Assembly (NCBI RefSeq): GCF_016097555.1
Contig: NC_054708.1
Location: 20,438,460 to 20,502,459 of the forward strand
Origin: Gigantopelta aegis
Taxonomy: Eukaryota > Mollusca > Gastropoda > Neomphalida > Peltospiridae
Direction of reading: 5' to 3'
DNA: 64,000 nt
The notes below the pieces were generated by a model. The model searched no databases, had not been told where the DNA came from, and worked only from the letters and a program-made list of their open reading frames with translations. Both the position numbers and the translations under genes were made by a program. Shown here piece by piece: positions 44,715 to 56,628 of this stretch (position 1 is its first letter; every line of letters starts with the position of its first letter).

Positions 44715-45700
44715 CTTTTTCTGGACAAACGTTAGGGCCTCCTCTATCCTTACATTTACCATCTGTAGCTTTCGCAACATCACGGACGCCATCCACCACT
44801 AAGCTGACCCTCATATCCTTCTTACCCCAACAGAGGCTCCCCTTGCCCTGCGGCTCTATAGCTACAATGTACCACCCCTGTTAAAACAACAGTAGTCTCT
44901 CTTCAGCCACCTCACTCGTCACCCTGATTTCTGTGCCAATAGACCCTGCAGCCAACCCCTTAGCAGGTGCTATACTTATACTACACGTACATGGACTGTC
45001 TTATTGACCTCAAGTTGGGCTTTTCTAATATAGTAATCTATTAAGAAACTCCATAATTAATTGTCGCATGAATATTAACCGTAATTGTTCCTTCAGTTTG
45101 AATAATAGAATTGATGTGAATATGCTGGGGTTTGGGTTAGTTTTCATGTATAAGCAATGCATATGCTGGGTTTTGGATTTGTTTTTATGTGTACACAAAG
45201 AAAACAGATATTCAATAGGTATTAAATGTGAAATTAGCGATTTGCAATGTCTTTCCCAATGAACACAACAATACTTTAGATGACTTTGACCTATATGCAG
45301 GCTCGCAAACACAATATGGGCACAATATCTAGTAGTGGGCATAAGACAGATATTTATCTTTATATAGAGTAGGACAGAAGAAGAAGAAACAACCCACGTA
45401 TATTTTCGTCTTAGAGCAGGAGGGTGGCGTGGGGATTGTGTGTGTGTGTGTGTGTGTGTGTGGGGGGGGGGGGGGGGTGTTCCTATTGGTCTGATATGAC
45501 ATATCTAGTATATTACGTGAATGTGATCAAAAGGTTTCAAGTTTCACGATTAATCATATAGCTGTAATATTTTAAATAATTTAAGTGTAGAACCTGTCAA
45601 TTTTAGGTTTCCTATTTTTACTGCTTTATATCGTAATGAACTGAAAACAGCAATATGAAGCGCAGTGCTGTCATTAGATATTTTAACATTAGAACTCTCC
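43800..45700. other. unassigned stretch
   Basis: About 1.9 kb without a gene I can name. An (AC)n run is at 44682-44712, a (GT)n-G tract at 45441-45478, and 45130-45190 contains a direct repeat (ATGCTGGGTTTTGG). Possibly an old element at 43820-44900, but I see no protein motif. Confidence 0.35.
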
Positions 45701-45717
45701 CCCCCCCCCCAACGCCT

Positions 45718-45910
45718 TCAGAGATTCATGTTCGAATGATCAACGTGTACCAGGACCAGTCTCACTCATATTCCATTGTCAATTCTGTTGTAGGCGACCC
45801 CAGGTCTGTCAGGCCTTGGTCATCAACAACCCAGGTAAACGTTAAAACTGTGAAACGAATTGTCATGGAGGATCGAAAAATGACAGCGTGACAGATTGTA
45901 GACATTACCG
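45718..45910 (+). pseudogene. mariner-type transposase N-terminal remnant
   Basis: EIHVRMINVYQDQSHSYSIV...DPRSVRPWSSTTQVN...VKRIVMEDRKMTA...QIVDIT follows the helix-turn-helix part of mariner transposases (usual pattern: EIH.RM..VYG...PSY..V..W...F, then DD.RSGRP, then V..LV.EDRR.TV.QIA). About 20 residues between the two helices are deleted, a stop precedes QIVDIT, and the catalytic domain is absent. Confidence 0.7.
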
Positions 45911-45939
45911 GTACCCCCCCCCCCCTTATTTAGGAAGGA

Positions 45940-46198
45940 GGGAAAATGTTTTATTTAACGACGCACTCAACACATTTTATTTACGGTTATATGGCGTGAG
46001 ATATATGGTTAAGGACCACACAGATATTGAAGGAGGAAACCCGCTGTCGCCACTTCATGGGCTACTCTTTTCGATTGGCAGCAAGGGATCTTTTATATGC
46101 ACCATCCCATAGTCAGGATAGCACATACCACGGCCTTTGATGTACCAGCCGTGGTGCACTGGCTGGAGTGAGAAATAGCCCAATGGGCCCACTGACGA
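45940..46198 (-). repeat. SINE family A, head-truncated
   Basis: Tail 1 (TTTATTTAACGACGCACTCA on plus) through body to CAATGGGCCCACTGACGA. Confidence 0.9.
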
Positions 46199-46324
46199 CC
46201 CCTATTTAGGTGGCCCTGTTTGCAGGACTGAGTGACTTCGCACGATAACATGGACTTGAGGTCTATCTGAATGTTAAATTTAGGCAAGACATAGAAAAAC
46301 TAACATTGATAAATCATCGCAAGA

Positions 46325-46364
<40 letters not shown>

Positions 46365-46611
46365 GTTTTAAAAAACCAAGCAGGCAAACCTAAAGACTTT
46401 TTGAAAATTACTTAATTCAATACATAACCAAATCCCTCTAACGAAGTAGATATAGAAATGAATATATTATCTGAATACGTTTTAAAGAACAAATGGAACT
46501 GAAGATGAAGAAACTAAAGTTATAAACAATTATTCGGACTCGGAGCTCTATTTCCGTGCCCATATACCTCGAAGGGTTCAGGCACGTCCGCCCCAGGTCC
46601 GGTCTCTGGCA

Positions 46612-46878
46612 TGGCCTACCGGCCTCGGTGGCGCAGTGGTTAAGACATCGGACTACAGGCTGGTAGGTACAGAGTTCGCAACCCGGTACCGGCTCCAAAA
46701 AAAAGGAGCGAGTTCTTAAGGACTCAGTGGGTAGGTGTAAGGCCACTACACCCTCTTCTCTCTCACTAACCACTAACCAACTAACAACTAACCCACTGTC
46801 CTGGTCAGATAGCCCAGATAGCTGAGGTGTGTGTCCAGGACAGCGTGCTTGAACCTTAATTGGATTGAAATGAATGGC
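46612..46878 (+). repeat. SINE family C, full length
   Basis: Head CCGGCCTCGGTGGCGCAGTG, B box AGAGTTCGCAACCC, body CACTAACCACTAACC, tail ACAGCGTGCTTGAACC and TTAATTGGATTG. Confidence 0.92.
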
Positions 46879-46970
46879 ATGGCCAGTGACCTCTGACCTG
46901 GGACAGATTGATGTCATCGAGCAGTTACTGTTGTAAGCTGTTTTTAGAAAACTGTTTGCATCCATCTTAA

Positions 46971-47321
46971 AGGGACATATTCCTGAGTTTGCTGCATTGT
47001 AAGATGTTTCCGACTAATAAAATATTTCTACGATTAAATTTACATATTAAATATATTTTCTTATTTAGAATATCAGTACCTGTATATTCAATGTGTTTCT
47101 GGTCGTCTTAATATTTGTAAGAAGCCTAAACTGGATTTTGTCTTTAGGAAATAAAAAGAAATTTAACCTAGTACAAATATTAGAATGATCCGAAACACGT
47201 TTAATATACAGCCACTAATATTTTATGCAGAAAAATATATTTGATATGTAATTACCATCGTTAAAAAGTCTCTGTTAGTCGATAACATCTAAAACATTGC
47301 AGCAAACTCAGGACTGTCCCT
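46971..47321. mobile_element. TTAA palindromic MITE (351 bp, centre deleted)
   Basis: TTAA on both sides. Arms as in 43101-43480, but the CGTACGTACG centre is missing. The first bases read AGGGACATATTCC, a 2-base insertion. Confidence 0.92.
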
Positions 47322-47965
47322 TTAAATAAAAGAACGACCGTCTTTCTGCTTAACATTTATTAATCTCGCCTTCGGGAATAAATCACTCACTCCCTTTAGT
47401 ACCATTCAAAATAACCTACCTTTTTTATAACAATTTTCGTCACGTTCCAAGATGAGTTGGGAATATTTAGTCAAAATTTTGATTATCCAAACAGGGCTAC
47501 ACAAATTTTAGTTTTTACACCTGTTATGATTACAAATATCTATTTCTCCCCAAGTATCCCTCTCTCTATATAAAAATGTTTAATGCAAACAAAAACAACA
47601 ACAAAACCAGTTTAGTCCCGACTGACTGTAATGTATGTCTTACGATAAGCAGTAGAAAATGTGTCGCACACTATGACCATGATACAACCGGTTATAATAC
47701 ATGAATAGGCTATTCACCACACTTAACAGCTGGCTACACCGCTACCTGGAGAAAAACACGCCACCTAAATCCCACCGCACACGAGAGCTATCACTATTGC
47801 AAAAAGTGACATGCGACGTTTTGCTAAGGGGCTAGACTGGCTTTTATTCCAATGAATTCTGTCCTGTGCTAGTTTTGATTTAGTGAACTAGTCTGGAAGT
47901 GGCAGTCCTCTTTGTAATGGTGCTAGACGGATATATTGTTCAGTGGCTGGCCTCGTGTATAGAAA

Positions 47966-48343
47966 GAAGTGTTTTATTTAACGACGCACTCAACACATTT
48001 TATTTACGGTTATATGGCGTCAGACATATGGTTAAGGACTACACAGATTTTGAGAGGAAACCCGCTGTCGCCACTACATGGGCTACTCTTCCGATTGGCA
48101 GCAAGGGATCTTTTATTTGCGCTTCCCACAGGCAGGATAGCACAAACCATGGCCTTTGTTGAACCAGTTATGGATCACTGGTCAGTGCAAGTGGTTTACA
48201 CCTACCCATTGAGCCTTGCGGAGCACTCACTCAGGGTTTGGAGTCGGTATCTGGATTAAAAATCCCATGCCTCGACTGGGATCCGAACCCAGTACCTACC
48301 AGCCTGTAGACCGATGGCCTGCCACGACGCCACCGAGGCTGGT
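47966..48343 (-). repeat. SINE family B, full length
   Basis: Plus strand runs from tail 1 (TTTATTTAACGACGCACTCA) through CAGTTATGGATCACTGGTCA to the head (GGATCCGAACCCAGTACCTA; CACGACGCCACCGAGGCTGG). Confidence 0.92.
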
Positions 48344-48416
48344 GACCATGGAAAAAGACATTAAATATCCTGTGACGGTAAGAATGGGAAAGAAAGACGG
48401 TCGTTCTTTTATTTAA

Positions 48417-48655
48417 AGGGACAGTCCTGAGTTTGCTGCAATGTTTTAGATGTTATCGACTAACAGACTTTTTAACGATTGTAATTACATATCAAATATA
48501 TTTTTCTGCATAAAATATTAGTGGCTGTATATTAAACGTGTTTCGGATCATTCTAATATTTGTACTAGGTTAAATTTCTTTTTATTTCCTAAAGACAAAA
48601 TCCAAAAAATGTTTTATTTAACGACGCACTCAACATTTTATTTACGGTTATATGT
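48417..48655. mobile_element. TTAA palindromic MITE left half, broken by SINE tail
   Basis: TTAA, then AGGGACAGTCCTGAGTTTGC, to AAAGACAAAATCC at 48606. From there a SINE tail-1 scrap (TTTATTTAACGACGCACTCA) replaces the right half. Confidence 0.85.
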
Positions 48656-48841
48656 CTTCTTTTTTTTTGTAGTAGCTCAAATCACGTTACCGTCCAATAA
48701 TTTTATACCTACTGATATACACATTAGCACAACGAACATGCAGACGCTAATATTACAAACTAGGAAATGTTTATTAAGGAGTAGGTAACGTAATGCAACG
48801 TCAATTACTACTTTTAATGTAAATTATTATTGTAATTATTT

Positions 48842-49247
48842 TATGCAGATACGCCAATCCTTTAAGTATTGCAGGATATATGTTGGTAGATACAGTAAAC
48901 CTAAATATGCCCGCCTTCGTATGAGTATTCTACAAGGAGAAATACATAGTGTACATGTATATTTACCTAAAGAATAGCATAAAGATCTGAAGTATATTGG
49001 AGAATGCTCATACTGTCATAAGTAAACATTATTATTGGAGCATCATGGTGTATACCCATAAACGAGTGGAAATTGAACTGGATAAGTCTAGTGAATGGTT
49101 TAACAACAAATTACAGTGTATTGCGTTCCTGAAAGAAGTTATGTAGTAGCATTATCGTTTTAAATGACTGACAACAACTACACACCAAGTATGTGACACC
49201 GGTGTTTAATGGAACTGGTCAATACTTAAAGGATCGACGTATCTGCA
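48842..49247. mobile_element. TIR element, about 405 bp
   Basis: TTATGCAGATACGCCAATCC, then TTTAAGTATTG on the left; CAATACTTAAAGGATCGACG, then TATCTGCACAA on the right. Inverted repeats of about 33 bases; no coding capacity. Confidence 0.75.
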
Positions 49248-49496
49248 CAAAAGAATTATAATAATAAATAACCACGCAGACACGTTATGTTTCATTAAAT
49301 ACATAATAAAATACAACAATCTCTAAAGTGTTCATCATCACAAACACACATTGCATTCATACTAAATTATGTTTATCACATATTTCAGATTTAGATTAAT
49401 CCAATTACTGAATTAAAAAGAATTAATATTACACTGTACACTTATAAAGTTATGCAGAAATATAAAGCATTATTTAGTCAATTACATTTACTTTAA

Positions 49497-49833
49497 AGGC
49501 ATACTGTCACAGATTTAAGGACCTCATTTCTCTAAAAAATTAATAATAAATGATAATTACATTAATGTTTGAAAACCAAATCTAGCTATCGCATCACCAT
49601 AACTGAACCATGATGGAGTAAAATCCATGTCAACCCTCTCGGCAATATTAGCTTTTGAATTATGGACCACTGCCATAATTCAATTATTTTTACAAAATAT
49701 CATTAGTAAGTGGAGTATGGTGGTTACATAGATGGTTGAATAAAGTACATTTAGGGACAAATCAAATTTATATTTGTTTAGGTAATACTTTGTTATGCCA
49801 TTTAATAGGTCAGTGGTCTGTGACAGTATGCCT
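49497..49833. mobile_element. TTAA-flanked MITE, 337 bp, different family
   Basis: TTAA at both sides. Ends AGGCATACTGTCACAGA and TCTGTGACAGTATGCCT. Its interior has further inverted pieces around CATAATTC. Confidence 0.85.
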
Positions 49834-49837
49834 TTAA

Positions 49838-50739
49838 AGTAAATGTTATTACAGAGTAAGCAAATAATAAAGAACATTATAACTAACCTTAAATCTTCTT
49901 CGGGGATATCTTCAATAAACTAACCAACGTGAAGTGTTAACTCTAGATGAGCAAAATATAATGTGGGCCACAATACCAGACGTACACCAGTATTTAAGCA
50001 AACAGTGAACTATAGTAAGCCATCACTTCAGACAAGAAAACAAGAAAATTCATATCAGCTTACACTATACCCAAGCTGGAAACAATGGGACAAGCGCGGT
50101 GCATGGGTGATAGTGATATTATTAAAGGTACACAATCTGTTGTAATTCATTACTTGTTTGTAGAAATAAAATAATTAATTACATGAAAGAAATAAAACCA
50201 GTGCATTAATATAAAACAATAATACTATACAAATATCCACAAGTCAATATTATTACAGCTATTTCAAAGTGTATTGACATTCCTGATTGTTTGCGTCAGT
50301 TTTATTATTATATACACGCAAGAAGACTGTTTACTCCGTAGAAAACATGACAGTTATTACACACATGTAACAGTGTGACCTGCTCATATTTCATCAATAT
50401 ATGAATGTCCACACGAGTACATGTATAAAATAGTACAGCAATTAATATTCAAAGCATCTGATTTTAAGTGGATTAAATCTGTTCAGACTTCGTTTGACCA
50501 ATATCCATCATGGGGTCAACATCATGTCCTGAGTATGGGAACAGATATGATAATATGCAAAGACACCGGCTACAGATGCACCAGTAAGAAACTTCTCCTC
50601 CTTCTCAATTCCTCTCTCATACCCCTCCTCCTCCTTCTCAATTTCACCCTCCTCAACGGTCTTTGTAATTCCCACAGTTAACAACATCAAGATTACCAAC
50701 TGAACAATATTGAGAACCTTTTCAATTTACAGTACCATC
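49838..50739. other. unassigned stretch upstream of the fossil ATPase
   Basis: AT-rich; a CCTCCTCCTTCTC-rich block at 50590-50650. No motif recognised. Confidence 0.35.
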
Positions 50740-51449
50740 TAATACTGTTTTTGTGGGCCCGAGTGGTTGTGGGAAGACTATGTTCATGTATCAAATACTC
50801 CAGAAAGGACTCATCAAGCCAACACGTAATGATATCATATGGTGTTACACAGAGTGGCAGCCGCTTTACGACACTATTCGTAAAAGAATGCCCCAAGTCC
50901 AGTCCAGTAGGTATCCCCTACAACCCACAGGACGACAGTTTCTTTAATGCCCGCAACAGCAATGTTTTAATTCTGAATGATCATATGACCGAGGCCAATG
51001 ATGACCAACGCATCTCTCAATTATTTACAATAACTTCACATCACAAGAATGTAGTTAATATCCTCCTGTTACAAAACCTGTTTCCAAGAGGCAAGGAGTC
51101 GCGTGATATTGCTCTCAACTCTCACAATGTGACTTTGTTTGATTCATCCATTGACAGACAGCAAGTAAACTTGTTTGCGAGAAGAATGTACACAATAATA
51201 GTGATCGTCTATGAGACGGCTCTTCAGAAACCGTATGGCAATCTTACCATCGACTTGCGACCATCAACCCACGAGAATGATAGACTTAAGCCCAATGTTT
51301 TAGACATTCCAGCATGGATCCAACAACAGCAGTCCACTCCACCTAGTGACCACGAAAATAATCATTACAATAATACTTTAAAGACGTTTCTTCGCCGCCC
51401 GAAAGTCAGTAAATTTTTTTACACCAGTAATTTCGTCCTTAGTTGTTGA
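50740..51449 (+). pseudogene. fossil packaging-type ATPase of a virus-like element
   Basis: A P-loop ATPase: GPSGCGKT Walker A near the start, WCYTEWQPLYDTI, a Walker-B-like VLILNDHMTEA, then SHHKNVVNILLLQNLF, and ending with PYGNLTIDLRPST. This order is that of the FtsK/HerA-type DNA-packaging ATPases in Polinton/adintovirus-like elements and their relatives. I see no capsid, polymerase or integrase gene nearby, so only this part remains. It is broken (about one break) but otherwise well preserved, so it is probably a fairly young fossil. Family placement is an inference from motif order. Confidence 0.6.
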
Positions 51450-52589
51450 TTTCCATAAGCTAAACTATGTAAAACAGGACAAAATACATCATCAATGTTT
51501 AGCAAAACGCATTTGAGTACTGAAATCGTATAATACATTGTTGTAAAATAATTTACTGATAAGCACAATACGTTAATTTCAAAATTACGTAGATTGCACC
51601 ACTGGTGCATTTTCTTTGCTGTTCAATATATTTAAGCAGTGTAGTTTTGTCTCAAAGTAACACATACATTTTCGTTCGCCTGTTTTACGTCTTTTTTACA
51701 TTTAAAACCAACCTCCTATATGACTGACACATAATTATCGTCCAATACTTTGCTAATAAACAGCAGGAGATTCACCAATTATCGCAATGTCATGATGTGA
51801 CCGCAATATAATATCTTCTCAATACACATAACAGGTATGACTATTGTGCTATAGAACTTACAGATTTGATGGCATTTAAGTATATAGAACCGTGTAAATC
51901 GTTTATGCCTTTTAATTCAATGCTGATTGTTGAATCTTTTGAGAAATATTTCTTAAAGATACAGACTCTAGTTTTTTTTAAACACTAAGGCATCTTTTTC
52001 ACTATTAGAGCCGTTTATGATCACTAAAATCAAACATTGCTTATATTTTATTGTTTAGATTATCCATTTCCGTACATCCGATCATACTGATGTTTCTAAT
52101 ACCACAAAATGCATTTCTTTTTAATATTTTTAAAAACGCACGTGTGTCTGAGAAATAACAGTTATGGAGTAGAGTTTTAGTCTACTATTTCACCGTTTCA
52201 ACGTTACAGACCGATATTTCACCGTTTCAACGTCACAGACTCCTGTTTCACTCTCTTGTAACGTCATACAAATCAGTTACAGGTTTGTAACTTAACCAAA
52301 CTTAAGTGTCCATGTTTTACGGATTGAAACTAGGGTGTGCCTCTTTAAATAGACGGCAAGTGAATGTATTCAGAAAATAACAACGTATTGCCTATTTTGG
52401 TGTGTTTGTTGTTAAAAGACTGTCAACCAGGTAACACAAATATTCGATCATGCATGACTGTTTAAAAGCGGCAAGTCGCTTACATGACAATTTTTTGTAC
52501 ACCCATTAGTGATCGTTCAAGCAGTTCATAACACGAAAATACTTATTATAAGTGGACTACCTATTTGTTAGCCATGCACAAGCATATAG
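51450..52589. other. unassigned stretch
   Basis: AT-rich. Contains a short direct repeat (TATTTCACCGTTTCAACGT at 52187 and again at 52212). No gene seen. Confidence 0.4.
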
Positions 52590-52798
52590 ACATAGCTCAG
52601 TCTGTTGAGTCCTCGCTTGGTGTGCTTGCGTCGTGTTATTCCATCACAACCGGTGTATAACAACTAGTATATTAAAGGCTTTGATATGTGCTTTACTGTT
52701 TGTGAGAAACTGCATCTAAAAGATCCCGTGCTGCTAATGGAAAAATGGTTGATGATTAATTAATCAACGTTCTCTATGGTGTCGCTAAACAAAACACT
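52590..52798 (+). repeat. SINE family A2, diverged
   Basis: Head GACATAGCTCAGTCTGTTGA, body GTGCTTTACTGTTTGTGAGA and AGATCCCGTGCTGCTAATGG, tail 2 (ATTAATTAATCAACGTTCTC; TGTCGCTAAACAAAAC). Confidence 0.8.
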
Positions 52799-52949
52799 AA
52801 AACGTAAATTAAGCACCGCCCAGTTTGATCATATGACTTGTATTTCGCAAGTAATTGTCAACCAAAAAACTTCAATTTACACTATGTGCATTCAGATGAT
52901 ATTAAAAATGATAGGCAGCAAGTAACAAAGTAAATATATCAACATTTAA

Positions 52950-53334
52950 AGGGACATTCCTCAGTTTGCTACATTGTAAGATGTTTCCGACTAATAAAAT
53001 ACTTCTACGATTAAACTTACATATTAAATATATTTTCTTGTTTAGAATGTCAGTGTCTGTATATTCATTGTGTTTCTGGTCGTCTTAATATTTGTAAGAA
53101 GCCCAAACTGGATTTTGTCTTCAAATAATTTCGTACGTACGAAAAAATCTTTGTTTTTAGGAAATAAAATGAAATTTAACCTAGTACAAATATTAGAACA
53201 ATCAGAAACACGTTTAATATACAGCCACTACTATTTTATGCAGAAATATATATTTGATATATAATTACAATCGTTAAAACGTCTCTGTTAGTCAATGACA
53301 TCTTAAACATTGCAGCAAACTCAGGAATGTCCCT
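52950..53334. mobile_element. TTAA palindromic MITE, complete (385 bp)
   Basis: TTAA on both sides (52946-52949 and 53335-53338). Ends AGGGACATTCCTCAGTTTGC and the inverse; centre TTTCGTACGTACGAAAA. Confidence 0.93.
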
Positions 53335-53589
53335 TTAAAATTTTGTTTGAGTTATTTATTGCTGAGTATTTCCCATGTTGTTTGCAATTCCCAAGTTACT
53401 TTTGATTAGTGCCATATCTTTTAATAACTCTATGATGGTTTACTTGGGGTTGATTGTTTCAGTAGATTGGAGTGTAGCTTTTTAAAGTTTATCTACATAC
53501 GTGCATTTGGGTTTGACTTTTTCAGCTGCGATTATTGGGGCGGTTTTAGGTTTTGTTTGTTGACTTTCGGTTTTGTTGTTAAGTTGACG

Positions 53590-53930
53590 GACTGCTTATT
53601 TGTAGTGGTAGCACCGGTTGTCATGGGTCATGTGTTGGCACCCAGTTACGGCATTGGATTGGCCGGGTACAAGGGAAGTTTGATTAGCACTTCTCGTGTT
53701 TTTGCCCAGACAGGTGGCATGTGGGCATTTCCCTCTGGTTTCTACATTTTGGGGCACTATGTCCCCACTGTTGGCAATGATGGGATTTACTGGGTTTAAT
53801 TTCAAAGGGTAGAAGGGCATATTTGTATCCTTGGACCCAGATGTAGTGGGCCCCGTTGGTTATTTCTGCGTTCATTTCTAGGTATCCGTTCGTCCATACC
53901 TTTGTACCTGTATGTATGTTTGCCCACATA
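53590..53930 (-). pseudogene. retroelement ORF1 fragment with zinc knuckle
   Basis: The minus strand reads CQQWGHSAPKCRNQREMPTC, then HLSGQKHEKC: a CX2CX4HX4C-type knuckle followed by a second Cys-rich unit, as in ORF1 proteins of LINEs. The plus-strand open frame over the same bases is its shadow. It is an old fragment with no polymerase attached. Confidence 0.6.
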
Positions 53931-53934
53931 AGAC

Positions 53935-54479
53935 TGTCAGATCAAATGTCGGAATTTAACGTGCTTATATCAACTTAATGTTCAAACACGCTCACTGGGG
54001 AAACAGACTCTGACTTCCGCCAGAAAATGTGTCCCAAATGAGAAAAGGGGGTAGGGGTAAAAGAAGGCAACTGAAATTTGAAAAATTTGTTTGCGTATAT
54101 CCAAATGCTTTGTTTTTGTTTCTTTAAATTTGTACGCAACTTAGATGGCTCTCGAGATGAAAACTTGGATCGCCATAAATTCAACTACTGTATATATTAG
54201 ATTTATAATTAATAATGTAAGGAGCGGAAAGTAAGGCAAGTTCCACTTAAGCTTTCATCCTCAGTAATACATGGACCAGCCCCACTCCGCACCCTAACAT
54301 AGACCCACAAAACATTTAAATTATTTACTAAAATTTCATATACCACTATATAACTAATACTATCGAGGATATATGTAAAGGGCGAGAAACTGGGCGGAGT
54401 TTAGCTATCTAATATTCTGTTATCCTAGTACCCGGCCCAGCCACGCACCCCAGCACAGATCCAAGATAATAATAAAATA
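53935..54479. other. unassigned stretch
   Basis: Possibly more of the retroelement; otherwise no motif. Confidence 0.35.
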
Positions 54480-54494
54480 TACATACATACATAC

Positions 54495-54588
<94 letters not shown>

Positions 54589-54600
54589 ATATATACATAC
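54480..54600. repeat. (ACAT)n-(AC)n-(AT)n compound microsatellite
   Basis: Three adjoining simple runs immediately before the SINE head at 54603. Confidence 0.95.
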
Positions 54601-54602
54601 AT

Positions 54603-54790
54603 CCATGGATGCCTCGATAGATCAGAGCGCATCGTGGTTAATCTCGCATTTTGCGGGCGATTCGGTGCCACAGGTTCGAGTCCCAGCAACGGCATGGACA
54701 ATTTGTGAGGCCAAAAAGGATTTAATTATCCCCTGTGCCAGTGCGTTAATATCTATGTATGTAACAGTCAACCTCGACATACATACAATA
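54603..54790 (+). repeat. SINE family D (single copy)
   Basis: GATGCCTCGATAGATCAGAG (A box) and CACAGGTTCGAGTCCCAGCA (B box) make a good tRNA-like head. The tail TCAACCTCGACATACATAC is unlike families A-C. It is not a working tRNA gene: the 3' acceptor half is absent. Confidence 0.7.
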
Positions 54791-54811
54791 TATAGATATT
54801 CATACATCAGT

Positions 54812-54847
<36 letters not shown>

Positions 54848-54889
54848 TGTTGTGGCCGTGTCCCAACAGTGTCCAGAGAATACAAATAA

Positions 54890-55239
54890 CATCCACAGAT
54901 GTTCCAGTTTTCAGAATTACAAATTTATTTAAAAGTTATGAGTAAATGAAAATAAAGTTAATGTTCACAGGTAAGTTTTCAACATATAGATTGATAGATC
55001 TCTTCCTTTCAGATATAGTTATATTAAACCAGTGAGGACTGCATCTCCAATAAATGTAAACAGCTTGCAGTTGCTTATAAATATTGCTTTCATAAAACAA
55101 GTTAATTAAATAAAGATGGTAAAGTTAATAAAATTTGACTTTAAAAATATAAGTAAAAGTTATTCCAGTGTCAATTTAAATGTATGCAATGTAATAAAGT
55201 TCGAAAGTTGGACAAGGGGACATGAACTTACAAATTTGG
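54890..55239. other. AT-rich non-coding stretch
   Basis: No gene or repeat recognised. Confidence 0.4.
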
Positions 55240-55640
55240 TTGTCGGAGAATGAGTGCTGACGTCAGGTCAGGTCAGGTCATAGGGTTTTACATGCACATT
55301 CAGAACAAGCTGTTGTAGCGCACGCCTGTCGTGGGCACAAGAGCCGGCCTTGGCCGGCTCCTCCGTCCATGACAGGAAGGTTGGGGGGGAGGGGAGAGGA
55401 GGGACCGCCTGCACTGGCAGGTGCAAGGGAGCACCAGCAGCCCGATCAAATCGGTAGCAGGCGGGTGGGGGTGGTGGTGGTGCTATGGAATTTGAATGGA
55501 GCAGTTAAATGCCAAAGAGAACAGGGTGCGCAATTTTGATTGAGGAAATTTGGCGCAATTTTGAACGGTCGGTCGAAAGGTAAATTGCCGAGCTAATATA
55601 GGTTTTGATTGACGTCGTCCTTTTATACTTTTTGAGAAGT
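55240..55640 (-). other. GC-rich transcript-like block, minus strand
   Basis: Stands out in base composition. On the minus strand it contains GGAGCCGGCCAAGGCCGGCT (self-complementary), ACGACAGGCGTGCGCTACAA, ATGTGCATGTAAAACCC and ends in a GACCT tandem (about 4 units). The last part resembles 3' ends of mollusc tRNA-derived retroposons. It may be a retroposed copy or a non-coding RNA gene. Confidence 0.45.
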
Positions 55641-55672
55641 ACCACGTGATGCCATAACAACCAATCAGAAAT
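55610..55672 (-). promoter_or_regulatory. putative TATA promoter, minus strand
   Basis: In minus orientation: CTGATTGGTTG (CCAAT box), ATCACGTGG (E box), then GTATAAAAGGAC (TATA box). The order and spacing are those of a pol II core promoter firing into the GC-rich block below it. Confidence 0.45.
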
Positions 55673-55689
55673 TACGTTACGCTAGGAAG

Positions 55690-56628
55690 AGCTCTACCTT
55701 TACAAAATAAATATCATTTCATTTAATAATTACCTTATGCACATAATTGCTCAATAAATAAAGTAATTGCTTTTTGGTCCAGCTTCCGTTTGCAATTTAC
55801 AGTTTGTAAATGCACACTGTAGATCCTGAGAAACTTCAACTTTTATAAATACGTCAGTTCAGCCCATAGCAAAAGCATTACAAACTTGAAAGTGCATAGA
55901 CATAAAACTAACATTTCTTAATTGCGTTTTTAGAATATTTATAAAAACGACATTATTGACCAGGCACAGAAACACGCTATTGTGCATTGCAAATATATTG
56001 GGAATTCAGGCTAATAATACAAACAAATTCTAATGTGCATAAACATGAGACTATCACTACACAATTGCTTTTTTGGTCTAATTTCAATATAAAATAGTTT
56101 TAATGAAAAAGTCTTTAAGGATATTATAAAAACAGCATTTTTATACTGTTGTTTACAAACATTGTGTACCGATATATCTGACCTTAGCAACCAGTGTGTG
56201 TAAACAGGTTCTCAGCGTACAAGGGTATAGTTCCTAAAAACACTAATATTACAGTAATCAGTTTTACAGTTATTATCTAAATTAATTAATAAAATGATTT
56301 GCCATAATGTATAAACAATATTAGGATTCGTTTAACTAAGAAAATAGCTAATCGATCGTACAAGTTTTGGAGGAAAATAAACTTTACTGAAGGGCAAGGT
56401 CGCTCTCGGCAGCCATGTCAAAACAGTCGATCAAACGGAAATTTATCCCAGGTTTATTTATGAGCCCATGGAATGTTTTCAGTGTGTAAGTACACACACT
56501 TTGCAATTATGGAAATATTTATATCAATAATATTAATGTCAACGTTGTGTCATAGCTTTTATATGCACAGGAATGTGGGAATTAAATAAAGTCGAAGACC
56601 GCAAGACCAAAACACGGACGTCAAGCAT
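55690..56628. other. unassigned stretch
   Basis: AT-rich. A short plus-strand frame from 56416 (MSKQSIKRKFIPGLF) followed by a GTAAGT donor is possible but unsupported. Confidence 0.35.

Noticed and set aside
53467-53799. 110-codon plus-strand frame, membrane-protein-like
   Set aside because: It is the shadow of the minus-strand zinc-knuckle fragment; no family match on plus.
56416-56490. Possible first exon (MSKQSIKRKFIPGLF) with GTAAGT donor
   Set aside because: No homology and no acceptor or second exon could be matched to it.
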